From: Mangrovimonas futianensis
Lineage (GTDB): Bacteria; Bacteroidota; Bacteroidia; Flavobacteriales; Flavobacteriaceae
Direction of reading: 5' to 3'
DNA: 64,000 bases
NCBI RefSeq assembly: GCF_021245805.1
Contig: NZ_JAJJNF010000007.1
Location: 62,001-126,000 of the forward strand
Below the pieces are notes generated by a model, which did not search any database, was not told the DNA's origin, and saw only the letters and a list, made by a program, of their open reading frames with translations. Shown here one piece after another: positions 54,768-63,656 of this stretch (within the stretch, counting starts at the first letter, position 1; each line of letters starts with the position of its first letter). The translations under genes were made by a program, and so were the position numbers.

Positions 54768-55043
54768 ATGGCATTAAACATTAAACCTTTAGCAGACAGA
54801 GTTCTTGTAGAACCTGTTGAAGCTGAAACTAAAACAGCTGCGGGAATTATCATTCCTGATAATGCAAAAGAGAAACCACAAAAGGGCAAAGTGGTTGCTG
54901 TTGGTAAAGGCACTAAAGACGAGCCCATGACTGTTCAAGTTGGAGACACTGTTCTATATGGAAAATATTCTGGAACAGAACTTAAATTGGATGGTAAGGA
55001 CTATTTGATTATGCGTGAAAGCGACATTTTCGCAATTGTTTAA
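54768..55043 (+). CDS. groES: co-chaperonin GroES
   Basis: 91 residues, heptameric lid of the GroEL chaperonin. Family segments: KPLADRVLVEPVEAE, TAAGIIIPDNAKEKPQKGKVVAVG with the mobile loop, and LYGKYSGTELKLDGKDYLIMRESDIFAI. Next gene groEL begins 24 bases later, so the standard operon. Confidence 0.98.
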   Translation: MALNIKPLADRVLVEPVEAETKTAAGIIIPDNAKEKPQKGKVVAVGKGTKDEPMTVQVGDTVLYGKYSGTELKLDGKDYLIMRESDIFAIV

Positions 55044-55066
55044 TCTACTAAAAATTAAAATACAAC

Positions 55067-56698
55067 ATGGCAAAAGATATTAAATTTGACATTGAAGCAC
55101 GCGACGGATTAAGACGTGGTGTTGACGCATTGGCAGACGCTGTAAAAGTAACCTTAGGACCTAAAGGTCGTAATGTAATCATAAGCAAAAGTTTTGGAGC
55201 TCCACAAGTAACTAAAGATGGGGTTTCTGTGGCAAAAGAAATTGAATTAGAAAACGCTCTTGAAAACATGGGAGCTCAAATGGTTAAGGAAGTAGCTTCT
55301 AAAACTAATGACTTAGCTGGAGATGGTACTACTACCGCTACTGTCTTAGCTCAAGCAATCGTCAAAGAAGGTTTGAAAAATGTGGCAGCAGGAGCTAATC
55401 CTATGGATTTAAAGCGTGGAATTGACAAAGCAGTTGAAGCCATTACTGCCGATTTAGAATCTCAAGCTAAAAAAGTTGGAAATTCTTCAGAAAAAATACA
55501 ACAAGTAGCTGCCATTTCAGCTAATAATGATGATACCATTGGTGAATTAATCGCTAAAGCTTTTGGCAAAGTAGGCAAAGAAGGTGTTATTACTGTTGAA
55601 GAAGCTAAAGGAACTGATACGTATGTAGATGTTGTAGAAGGTATGCAGTTTGACAGAGGATATCTTTCTCCTTATTTTGTTACGGATGCAGATAAAATGG
55701 TTGCCGAATTAGATAACCCATACATCCTTTTATTCGATAAGAAAATCTCTAACCTACAAGAAATTCTTCCAATTCTTGAACCAGTTGCACAATCAGGTCG
55801 TCCTTTATTAATTATCTCTGAAGATGTAGAAGGTCAAGCTTTGGCTACATTGGTTGTTAACAAATTACGAGGTGGTTTAAAAATCGCTGCAGTGAAGGCT
55901 CCTGGATTTGGCGATAGAAGAAAAGCCATGTTAGAGGACATCGCTATTTTAACTGGAGGAACTGTAATTTCTGAAGAAAGAGGATTTTCTCTTGAGAATG
56001 CTGACTTAAGCATGTTAGGAACTGCAGAAACCGTTACCATTGATAAAGACAATACAACAATTGTTAACGGTGCTGGAAACCCTGAAGACATCAAAGGAAG
56101 AGTGAACCAGATCAAAGCTCAAATTGAAACCACTACTTCAGACTATGATAAAGAAAAACTACAAGAACGTTTAGCTAAGTTAGCTGGAGGTGTAGCTGTT
56201 CTTTATGTTGGTGCTGCAAGTGAAGTTGAGATGAAAGAGAAAAAAGACCGCGTTGATGATGCTTTACATGCTACAAGAGCCGCTGTAGAAGAAGGTATTG
56301 TTGCTGGTGGTGGTGTTGCCTTGGTTAGAGCTAAAAAAGTTCTTGAATCATTAACAACCGAAAACCTAGACGAAACAACAGGTGTTCAAATTGTAAATAA
56401 AGCCATTGAAGCACCTTTAAGAACTATTGTTGAAAATGCAGGAGGAGAAGGATCTGTAGTAATCAACAAAGTACTAGAAGGAGAAAAGGATTTTGGCTAC
56501 GATGCCAAGAATGAGAAATATGTAGACATGTTTGAAGCGGGAATTATTGACCCTAAAAAGGTGACCCGTATTGCACTTGAAAATGCTGCCTCTGTTTCTG
56601 GAATGATTTTAACAACAGAATGCGCACTGGTAGACATCAAAGAAGATGAGCCTGCAATGCCTCCAATGGGAGGTGGCGGTATGCCAGGTATGATGTAA
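55067..56698 (+). CDS. groEL: chaperonin GroEL
   Basis: 543 residues, 60-kDa ATP-driven folding chamber. Motifs: GPKGRNVIISKSFGAPQVTKDGV, GDGTTTATVLAQAI (nucleotide site, about 86-99), the allosteric VEEGIVAGGGVAL, and a C-terminal GGGMPGMM tail. Length and tail are standard. A single copy in this window. Confidence 0.98.
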   Translation: MAKDIKFDIEARDGLRRGVDALADAVKVTLGPKGRNVIISKSFGAPQVTKDGVSVAKEIELENALENMGAQMVKEVASKTNDLAGDGTTTATVLAQAIVKEGLKNVAAGANPMDLKRGIDKAVEAITADLESQAKKVGNSSEKIQQVAAISANNDDTIGELIAKAFGKVGKEGVITVEEAKGTDTYVDVVEGMQFDRGYLSPYFVTDADKMVAELDNPYILLFDKKISNLQEILPILEPVAQSGRPLLIISEDVEGQALATLVVNKLRGGLKIAAVKAPGFGDRRKAMLEDIAILTGGTVISEERGFSLENADLSMLGTAETVTIDKDNTTIVNGAGNPEDIKGRVNQIKAQIETTTSDYDKEKLQERLAKLAGGVAVLYVGAASEVEMKEKKDRVDDALHATRAAVEEGIVAGGGVALVRAKKVLESLTTENLDETTGVQIVNKAIEAPLRTIVENAGGEGSVVINKVLEGEKDFGYDAKNEKYVDMFEAGIIDPKKVTRIALENAASVSGMILTTECALVDIKEDEPAMPPMGGGGMPGMM

Positions 56699-56728
56699 TA
56701 TAATTACAATCATATTAGCTTCATAAAC

Positions 56729-56762
56729 AAGAGAGGGCCTTGAAAATTCAAGGTCCTCTCTG
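56729..56762 (+). terminator. terminator after groEL
   Basis: Hairpin of about 14 bp: GAGAGG with CCTCTC, a wobble, then CCTTGA with TCAAGG (56731-56760). The following T-tract is weak, so termination may be partial. Confidence 0.6.
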
Positions 56763-56928
56763 CATTTATACACTTTCAATAACAGGAAAACAAATGAAAT
56801 TATAAGTCCGAAATTATCGTTGGACATCCAAATTTACATAGCATAGAGGAATCAGGAACACCTATTAATAGTTTTTTACAACCTTGGTTATCAATAAAAT
56901 GTACTAACAATTCTTAAAAACCAAAGCT

Positions 56929-58191
56929 ATGTATCAAACTATTAAAAAATTATTTTCGACAGTGAGTAAAGTCATGTGCTTTACCTTAATAATTACTTCT
57001 TGCAGTAATGACGACGACAACAATGATAATTTCCCCACTTCACCTTCAAACGTCATAACCATTTCTCCTGGAGCTAATGCTCAAAATGAAGCCTTAGATG
57101 CATTTATTGAAGTTGAATCAGGTCAAACGATCCTTTTTGAAGCCGGAACCTTTAATTTCACTGGCAGTCTTTCTATGACAGGCAAAGATGAAATAATCAT
57201 CAAGGGAGCTGGAAGAAACCAAACTTACTTGGATTTTAGCGCTCAAAACTCTGGAGGGGAAGGTATTCTAGTAGAAAACTCCACTAGTATCCGATTTGAA
57301 GATCTTACTATAAAAGACGCGGTTGGTGACGCGCTCAAAACAAGGGAATGTACTAAAGTAAGCTTTGTAAATGTAGCCACCGTATGGTCTGGTGAACCCA
57401 GTTCTAATAATGGCGCTTACGGCTTATATCCCGTATTATGTGAAGATGTATATATTGACAATTGCTATGCCTATGGCGCATCAGATTCGGGTATTTATGT
57501 GGGTCAATCTAACAATGTAATTGTTAAAAACACTGTGGCCGAAGGAAATGTTGGAGGAATCGAAATTGAGAACACAACCAATGCTGATGTATTTGATAAT
57601 GATGTATTTGACAATACAGGAGGTATTTTGGTATTTGATCTTCCCGGTCTAACCCAAAGCGGTAGTGACACAAGGGTCTTCGACAATAATATTCACGATA
57701 ATAACCGCAGTAATTTTGCTCCCGAAGGCAATATTATCGGTAATGTACCGGCCGGAACAGGCATCATGGTATTAAGCACCAAAAATGTGGAGATTTTCAA
57801 CAATGCTTTAGTCGACAACAATTTCACCAATGTACTTGTTGCTAGCTATTTAATGGTAAATCCAAATCCACAGGACCCAACATTTAATCCATTTCCACAA
57901 GGTCTGAATATCCATGAGAATTCGTATATCATGTCAGGAACTGTCAATCCCAATCAACCCGCTTTAGCCCAAGCATTAATGCAATTGTTCCAACTAACCG
58001 GTTATCCTAATATTCTGCTAGATGGCATCTTGATGCAACCTACAGATGTTTGCCTTCAAGAAGCCACAGACCCTAGCTTCATAAACCTAAATGCCGCAGC
58101 AGACCCTACGTTTGAATCTTTCACTATGGATACATCACCCCACGATTGCAGCCCAGATCCATTGCCACATGTGGAATTTGAAGAATTTTAA
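56929..58191 (+). CDS. parallel beta-helix lipoprotein paired with a di-heme cytochrome
   Basis: 420 residues. Signal with lipobox TLIITSC (Cys25), then parallel beta-helix repeats: NSTSIRFEDLTIKDAVGDAL, NNVIVKNTVAEGNVGGIEIEN and TKNVEIFNNALVDNNFTNVLVAS. This fits the family of beta-helix proteins encoded beside SO2930-type cytochromes; no catalytic residues of pectate lyases are evident. It is separated from the cytochrome gene by a 15-bp-stem hairpin in a 63-base gap. Probably periplasmic or surface-exposed; function unknown. Confidence 0.85.
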   Translation: MYQTIKKLFSTVSKVMCFTLIITSCSNDDDNNDNFPTSPSNVITISPGANAQNEALDAFIEVESGQTILFEAGTFNFTGSLSMTGKDEIIIKGAGRNQTYLDFSAQNSGGEGILVENSTSIRFEDLTIKDAVGDALKTRECTKVSFVNVATVWSGEPSSNNGAYGLYPVLCEDVYIDNCYAYGASDSGIYVGQSNNVIVKNTVAEGNVGGIEIENTTNADVFDNDVFDNTGGILVFDLPGLTQSGSDTRVFDNNIHDNNRSNFAPEGNIIGNVPAGTGIMVLSTKNVEIFNNALVDNNFTNVLVASYLMVNPNPQDPTFNPFPQGLNIHENSYIMSGTVNPNQPALAQALMQLFQLTGYPNILLDGILMQPTDVCLQEATDPSFINLNAAADPTFESFTMDTSPHDCSPDPLPHVEFEEF

Positions 58192-58200
58192 CATCAATCA

Positions 58201-58237
58201 TTCAAAAGTACAGCCTACCAAAGGCTGTACTTTTGAA
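58201..58237 (+). terminator. hairpin between beta-helix and cytochrome genes
   Basis: Perfect 15-bp inverted repeat, TTCAAAAGTACAGCC (58201-58215) and GGCTGTACTTTTGAA (58223-58237), loop TACCAAA. With TTTT inside the 3' arm and no further T-run, it could be a partial terminator or an mRNA-stabilising hairpin within the operon. Confidence 0.6.
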
Positions 58238-58254
58238 CCATTTAAATATTAATT

Positions 58255-59313
58255 ATGAGTTTACATTTAAAATATCTATTTATGGGAATTATGGGCATGT
58301 TATTATTTGCCTGCAGCACTTCAGATGACTATGTGGAAATCCCAACATCAGGTGTGAATATACCTTCAGGGACTCCGTTCAACACCCTATCTGAATATAA
58401 TTTTTTTATTGGAGACCTTAAAAATTTAATACCTAATACTGATTCAGGGATCATTCCATTTGACCTCAACACACCTCTATTTAGCGACTATGCCCTTAAA
58501 AAGCGATTTGTATATGTCCCAGGAGGAAAAACAATCGCTTATAATGATACGGAAGTTTTAAATTTCCCCACCGGCTCTGTTTTGATAAAGAATTTTTATT
58601 ATAATCTGGATGGTGAAGATTATATTATTGAAACACGATTATTAATAAAAACAGCCGCTAGCTGGGAACCCGCGACCTATACATGGAACGATTCACAAAC
58701 CGAAGCTTATCATTCCGTTGTAGGCGGCACTAAAAATGTTACTATCACTATTAATGACATACAACAAACCTTCAATTATTCAATTCCCAACGAAAACCAG
58801 TGTATTATCTGTCATGGAAACAATGGAAAAATAGAAGTCATAGGCCCTAGAATACATAACTTAAACAAAGACTTCAACTATGGTTCAAACACCGAAAATC
58901 AAATAACCCATTGGGTCAATCTGGGGATCTTGGAAGCTCCAACCAATACAATCATCCCTTCATGGCCTAAGTTTGAAGATACCACAGCAGATTTAAATGA
59001 ACGAGCCAGAGCATATCTTGCGGTGAATTGTTCGTCGTGTCATTCAGCGGGGGGAGCTGCCAATAACTCTGGGCTTTACTTGGGCTATTTTAATGAAAAC
59101 CCTTTAAGCCTTGGTATTTATAAAACACCGGTAGCAGCTGGGAGCGGGTCTGGAGGCTTTACATATGTCATTGAACCCGGAAATGCTTTGGAATCGATCC
59201 TCTTATACCGAATGAATTCCAGCGAGATTGACATAAGAATGCCAGAAATAGGCAGGGAATTAATTCATAGTGAAGGTGTCGCACTTATTGAGGAGTGGAT
59301 TAATAGTCTTTGA
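58255..59313 (+). CDS. SO2930-type di-heme c-type cytochrome lipoprotein
   Basis: 352 residues. Lipoprotein signal, lipobox LLFAC (Cys20). Two CxxCH heme sites: CIICH (183-187) and CSSCH (259-263). The second sits in a Cys/Gly-rich cytochrome domain with a distal Met candidate in IDIRMPEIGRELIH. The N-terminal half is a beta-rich domain (PFDLNTPLFSDYALKKRFVYVPGG) typical of the family. With the upstream beta-helix protein it forms a recurrent pair of unknown function, presumably a surface redox or electron-transfer unit. Confidence 0.87.
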   Translation: MSLHLKYLFMGIMGMLLFACSTSDDYVEIPTSGVNIPSGTPFNTLSEYNFFIGDLKNLIPNTDSGIIPFDLNTPLFSDYALKKRFVYVPGGKTIAYNDTEVLNFPTGSVLIKNFYYNLDGEDYIIETRLLIKTAASWEPATYTWNDSQTEAYHSVVGGTKNVTITINDIQQTFNYSIPNENQCIICHGNNGKIEVIGPRIHNLNKDFNYGSNTENQITHWVNLGILEAPTNTIIPSWPKFEDTTADLNERARAYLAVNCSSCHSAGGAANNSGLYLGYFNENPLSLGIYKTPVAAGSGSGGFTYVIEPGNALESILLYRMNSSEIDIRMPEIGRELIHSEGVALIEEWINSL

Positions 59314-59390
59314 TTGTACGAATGCTAGGTTTAAAAAAAACCATAGTCCATTAAAGGCCCTTTTATTAAAGATTTGGAACGAAACAAATC

Positions 59391-59427
59391 ATAAAAAAGT
59401 TGCCTAACTAAAACCGTTAGGCAACTT
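59391..59427 (-). terminator. terminator of the TonB-hydrolase-dehydrogenase operon
   Basis: Hairpin AAGTTGCCTAAC / GTTAGGCAACTT with loop TAAAACC, followed by a T-run on the minus strand; 45 bases beyond the dehydrogenase stop. Confidence 0.85.
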
Positions 59428-59472
59428 AAAACGCTTACAATTAAACTAATTCAAAAATTAATTCTTTATTTC

Positions 59473-60243
59473 TTACTGAGCGCTCCAACCACCATCAAGG
59501 GCGAATGATGCACCCGTAATTGTGGATGAGGACTCCTTAGCCAAAAGCAATGCCGTATCTGCAATGGCCTGAATAGGCACAAACTCTTTAACGGCTTGTT
59601 TCTTTAACATGACCTTTGAGACCACTTGTTCTTCCGAAAGATTATGAGCTTTGGCTTGATCTTTAATCTGATTTTCCACTAAAGGGGTTTTCACATACCC
59701 GGGACAAATAGCATTACAGTTTATGTTATAAGGAGCTCCTTCGAGAGCCAAAACCTTGGTCATTCCTATTACCCCATGTTTGGCAGCAATATAAGCAACC
59801 TTAAACTCTGAAGCTCTTAAACCATGAACTGAAGAGACATTGATAATTCTACCAAATTTCTGCTTTTTAAAATATGTCCATGCTGCTTTAGACGCATAAA
59901 AGGACGCATTCATGTTAATTGAAATAATAGACTCATATTTGTCATTTGGAAATTCATCGATTGGCGATACAAATTGAATTCCCGCATTGTTTATCAAAAC
60001 ATGAATTCCTCCCAACAACTTAACTGTATCCGATATCAATCCTTCAATACTGCTAGGATCCATAAGATTCGCATTGGAAAATGCCACATTTATATTATGA
60101 GCTTCACCTATTTCATCAGCAATTTCCTGTCCATTTTCTTCTAAACCATGAAACATAATATCATAGCCATGAATTGCAAAATGCTTAGCAATTCCCAATC
60201 CGATGCCACTGGTGCTACCAGTTATTAAAACGACTTTATTCAT
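59473..60243 (-). CDS. 3-hydroxybutyrate dehydrogenase (SDR family)
   Basis: 256 residues, short-chain dehydrogenase, NAD+-dependent. TGSTSGIG (8-15), NNAG (about 85-88), catalytic Ser in INVSSVHG (about 138-145) and Tyr/Lys in YIAAKHG (about 152-158). The QFVSPIDEFP, SSVHGL and KxAYIAAKHGV segments and length match 3-hydroxybutyrate dehydrogenases, which make acetoacetate. It overlaps the hydrolase gene upstream by eight bases. Confidence 0.85.
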   Translation of the reverse strand: MNKVVLITGSTSGIGLGIAKHFAIHGYDIMFHGLEENGQEIADEIGEAHNINVAFSNANLMDPSSIEGLISDTVKLLGGIHVLINNAGIQFVSPIDEFPNDKYESIISINMNASFYASKAAWTYFKKQKFGRIINVSSVHGLRASEFKVAYIAAKHGVIGMTKVLALEGAPYNINCNAICPGYVKTPLVENQIKDQAKAHNLSEEQVVSKVMLKKQAVKEFVPIQAIADTALLLAKESSSTITGASFALDGGWSAQ

Positions 60244-61024
60244 TTTTCAAAAAATTGTACAAAGTTTGATTAAATGCTAGCGACTGATCCATAACCACTC
60301 CATGTCTAGAATTTTCAATAATCTCTAAACGTGCATTTGCCATTCTGGAAACATACTCCTTCTTAAAATCTACGGAGGTGTAATCCATATCAGAGGCTAT
60401 AACCAAGGTAGCATGATCTATTTTTTTCAAATCTTCACCTAGTCCCCAGGACATCAATGTCAAAAAAGATTTTTCATAAGCCTTAGGATGATTTTCCTTG
60501 CAACGCTTTTCAAAAATCATTCGCATCTCCCTTTGATTTTCCTCAGGAAACATGTTGTATGAGATTTCAGCAGCCAATTCATCCAAGCCTCTTGTTCTCA
60601 AAAATTCGGTTCGATGGCTTATCAAATCGTCTCCAATTTGCCCCATCCCATTAAAATCTGGTCCACTATTAACAATCACCATTTTATCCACATACTCTGG
60701 ATGCGAAACCGCCATTTGAAAAGCAACGGCACCTCCCATTGAAAATCCTACAAAATGAGCATGTTCAATTTGTAACTCATCCATGAGTTGTTTGACATCC
60801 TCTACCATAAATGAGACTCCATAATCTTCCTTTGGAATTGTAGTATTTCCATGAGCTCTTAAATCTGGTGCCAAAACTCTAAACTCTTTAGAGAAAAATG
60901 GCACCTGAGCATCCCAATCTTGTTTGGTGGAACCCAGACCGTGAAGTAATATGATGGGACTACCTTGACCTTGATCAAGGTAATCCAACTCAATATTATT
61001 TACATTTACTTTGGGCATTTTCAA
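60236..61024 (-). CDS. alpha/beta-fold hydrolase
   Basis: 262 residues without signal peptide. Oxyanion HGLGSTKQDWD (about 29-38), nucleophile elbow GFSMGGA with Ser about 96, acid Asp in ASDMDYTSVD and catalytic His in SRHGVVMDQ (about 242). Resembles 3-oxoadipate enol-lactonase and small carboxylesterases. Its start is 6 bases after the TonB receptor stop and its end overlaps the dehydrogenase start, so one operon. It probably cleaves an ester brought in by the receptor; that is inference. Confidence 0.87.
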   Translation of the reverse strand: MKMPKVNVNNIELDYLDQGQGSPIILLHGLGSTKQDWDAQVPFFSKEFRVLAPDLRAHGNTTIPKEDYGVSFMVEDVKQLMDELQIEHAHFVGFSMGGAVAFQMAVSHPEYVDKMVIVNSGPDFNGMGQIGDDLISHRTEFLRTRGLDELAAEISYNMFPEENQREMRMIFEKRCKENHPKAYEKSFLTLMSWGLGEDLKKIDHATLVIASDMDYTSVDFKKEYVSRMANARLEIIENSRHGVVMDQSLAFNQTLYNFLKNE

Positions 61025-61030
61025 TTTGGT

Positions 61031-63517
61031 TTACTGGTTCTTATTTTTCTTGAAAAAGTCTATGGTATATTTCAACTCAAAAGAAACCAGTGTCTGCATC
61101 GCTGGAGAAGCCACAAATTGTCTTACTTCAGCATTAAATAAGTTGGTAACACTTGCACCTGCTGTAAAATTATCTGTGATATAATAACCTACATTTGCAT
61201 CAACTGTAAATCCACCCAATTGCCCATAATTCCATGTTCTTCCATTTTGTGCATTTTCAATAACATCATTATCCCCATCACCATTTAAATCTTGAGTTTC
61301 AGCAGCTATATTGATACCAGAGAAGAAATCATATTTTTGAGTCCAGTTTCCAAATATGGTCCCGTAAAACTTTTTACCTGAATAATGTAACCCTAAACCA
61401 GCTTTATGCTCCGGTGTATTTACAGGAAGTTCTGTTTCCAATACAACACCATCTAAATTTCCATCATTATTCATGTCATTTTTATCCAAATGACGTCCGA
61501 AATAAGAATAATTTAAAGAGGTTCTCCATTGATCAGATAAGTAATAATTCAATCCCAAGTCCAGTCCATAGGTATCAACATGACCAAAATTCAAATAGGT
61601 AAGTACAAAGGACCCGTCTGACCCTTCAACCACATCACCTATAGGTTGGTCACCAATATGGGTTACGAATTTTCCATTTGCTGCATCTGCAATATTTCTT
61701 AGTGGACTAATGAAATTATCAGATTGGTTGTAGTAAGCACTAACATCAATAAACATCTTTTTAGATAACTTCCCTTTGAACCCTAATTCATATGAATTGA
61801 TAGTTTCAACCTGTAATTTGTCTATTGTAGAACCATCACTCAACGTAAAGCCTTCTCCATTACCTAAAACCAAGCCACCAAACAGATTACCTTTCAAGTT
61901 TAAGATAGATGGTACCGCAATACCTCTACCATATGTTAATCTGAAGGTTCCAGCGTTAATTTTCTTAGTAATAGCTGCCTTTGGAATAAAATTGGAGCCA
62001 TATAAATCATGGTTATCAACTCTAGCTGCAAATAAGAAATTCCATCCAGAATCCTCAAGTCGGTATTCAACTTGACCATAGAAACCTAATTGAGCGATAT
62101 CAATACTTCCGTCCTGATCTAATAAATAAGTCCCTTTAGAGTCAGCCATATCCAGCTGGTATTGACCACCCGCTGTTAAATAAAATTGATTCCAATTATT
62201 GTTATACTGGGCTTCAGCATTAAATCTACGAGAAGCATCCTTAAAAACAGCCCCTCTTTGTAATGCCACTCCAGTTCCTGGCCCTGTTGGAAACCATTGT
62301 TCCGTATAAGAGCGCTCCAAAGCCTCTTCTTCTGAAAACCCGTTATTTATGAAAGACACATAGTTTTGTGTTCTTTGGTTCATAGCATACGTATCGTCTG
62401 TATTACTCCAAGTGTAGTACGTATTTGCAAAAACATGTTTTGACACGTATTTTAACTGAGCCACATCAATTGTCCAGTCCTTTATTAAATTTCTACCTGC
62501 ATTAGTAATAGCGATATTATTGTTATTACTATGCCCATAATATCCTATAATTTCAGATCCTGGAGCTGGTTTAAAATATAATCCTGTACCATATTTTGTT
62601 GTGTTGAAATCATAATCAATTCCTAATTCTTTATAACCTTCAGTACCTACATATACTGTATCAACATAATTGAAATCTTCTCCTTGAGACCTTTCAAAAT
62701 GAACTTTATAGGCGAACTTATCACTCACCGCTTGCGCATGTCTTACCCTAGCTGACAATACTTTTTGATTTCCACCTCCAAAAGCGAGTGTCGTTCCTTC
62801 AGAAGTTCTTGGATTCTTTGTAATTGTGCTTATCAAACCATTATGAGCGTTTGGCCCGTAAAGAGTTCCGTTAGGACCTAATAAAATCTCAACGCGTTCA
62901 ATATCATCCTTTGTAACGGTAGCAAATGTTCCTAACGGTAAACCTGTAGCAATCAATGTAGACAAACGATCATCTGTAACTTGTAAATTTTTAGAATTAA
63001 AAGCAGAATTAAATCCACGAATATTAATTCCTGTACCTAGAACACCGCTTCGAATAAAATCCACTCCTTTCTCTCTAGCCGCTAACTCACCAACATTAAA
63101 ACTTGAATATTCTTTAATGGTTTTTGAATCAATCACATTAACAGTAGCTGGAACATCAGTCAGCTTTTGAGGTTGCTTGTTAACGGTAAGGATAACCTCA
63201 TCTAGAACACTTGAAGATTCCTCTAGCGTTTTGTTTAAAGTTACCGTTTGACCAGACGCAATTGTTACTTGTTCTTTGATTGTGGTATATCCCACAAAAG
63301 AAATAGAAACCTCATAGGTTCCCTCTGGGATTTCACTAAGTTTAAAGTTACCATCAAAATCACTCATGGTTCCTTTCCTTAACGATTCGATATAAACCGA
63401 TGCACCTGATAGAGGCTCATTGGAGCTATCTAAAATTTTACCTTCAAGAACCCCCTCGCTTTGAGCTAGAGCCAAAAAGGAATTAAAAAAAATGAGAATA
63501 AAGCATAGTTTTTTCAT
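61031..63517 (-). CDS. TonB-dependent outer-membrane receptor
   Basis: 828 residues: signal peptide (1-18), CarboxypepD_reg-like domain (about 22-100, LEGKILDSSNEPLSGASVYI), plug domain (about 115-235; LTDVPATVNVIDSKTIKEY and ERVEILLGPNGTLYGPNAHNGLIS) and a 22-strand-type barrel ending in SFELKYTIDFF. The plug GPNGTLYG motif marks a genuine TonB-dependent transporter rather than only a barrel. No SusD-like gene follows; an esterase and a hydroxybutyrate dehydrogenase follow instead. Confidence 0.92.
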   Translation of the reverse strand: MKKLCFILIFFNSFLALAQSEGVLEGKILDSSNEPLSGASVYIESLRKGTMSDFDGNFKLSEIPEGTYEVSISFVGYTTIKEQVTIASGQTVTLNKTLEESSSVLDEVILTVNKQPQKLTDVPATVNVIDSKTIKEYSSFNVGELAAREKGVDFIRSGVLGTGINIRGFNSAFNSKNLQVTDDRLSTLIATGLPLGTFATVTKDDIERVEILLGPNGTLYGPNAHNGLISTITKNPRTSEGTTLAFGGGNQKVLSARVRHAQAVSDKFAYKVHFERSQGEDFNYVDTVYVGTEGYKELGIDYDFNTTKYGTGLYFKPAPGSEIIGYYGHSNNNNIAITNAGRNLIKDWTIDVAQLKYVSKHVFANTYYTWSNTDDTYAMNQRTQNYVSFINNGFSEEEALERSYTEQWFPTGPGTGVALQRGAVFKDASRRFNAEAQYNNNWNQFYLTAGGQYQLDMADSKGTYLLDQDGSIDIAQLGFYGQVEYRLEDSGWNFLFAARVDNHDLYGSNFIPKAAITKKINAGTFRLTYGRGIAVPSILNLKGNLFGGLVLGNGEGFTLSDGSTIDKLQVETINSYELGFKGKLSKKMFIDVSAYYNQSDNFISPLRNIADAANGKFVTHIGDQPIGDVVEGSDGSFVLTYLNFGHVDTYGLDLGLNYYLSDQWRTSLNYSYFGRHLDKNDMNNDGNLDGVVLETELPVNTPEHKAGLGLHYSGKKFYGTIFGNWTQKYDFFSGINIAAETQDLNGDGDNDVIENAQNGRTWNYGQLGGFTVDANVGYYITDNFTAGASVTNLFNAEVRQFVASPAMQTLVSFELKYTIDFFKKNKNQ

Positions 63518-63656
63518 AGTTAAAACTTGATTAAATTAGTTTGTGCACGCAATCTAATTGTATTGAAAAAGAAAATGGGATTGAAAGAATAACTGTAGGC
63601 GTGTGACTTTTTATATTCACTTTGATTTTAAACTAAAAAAAAACTGAAAACACCCA

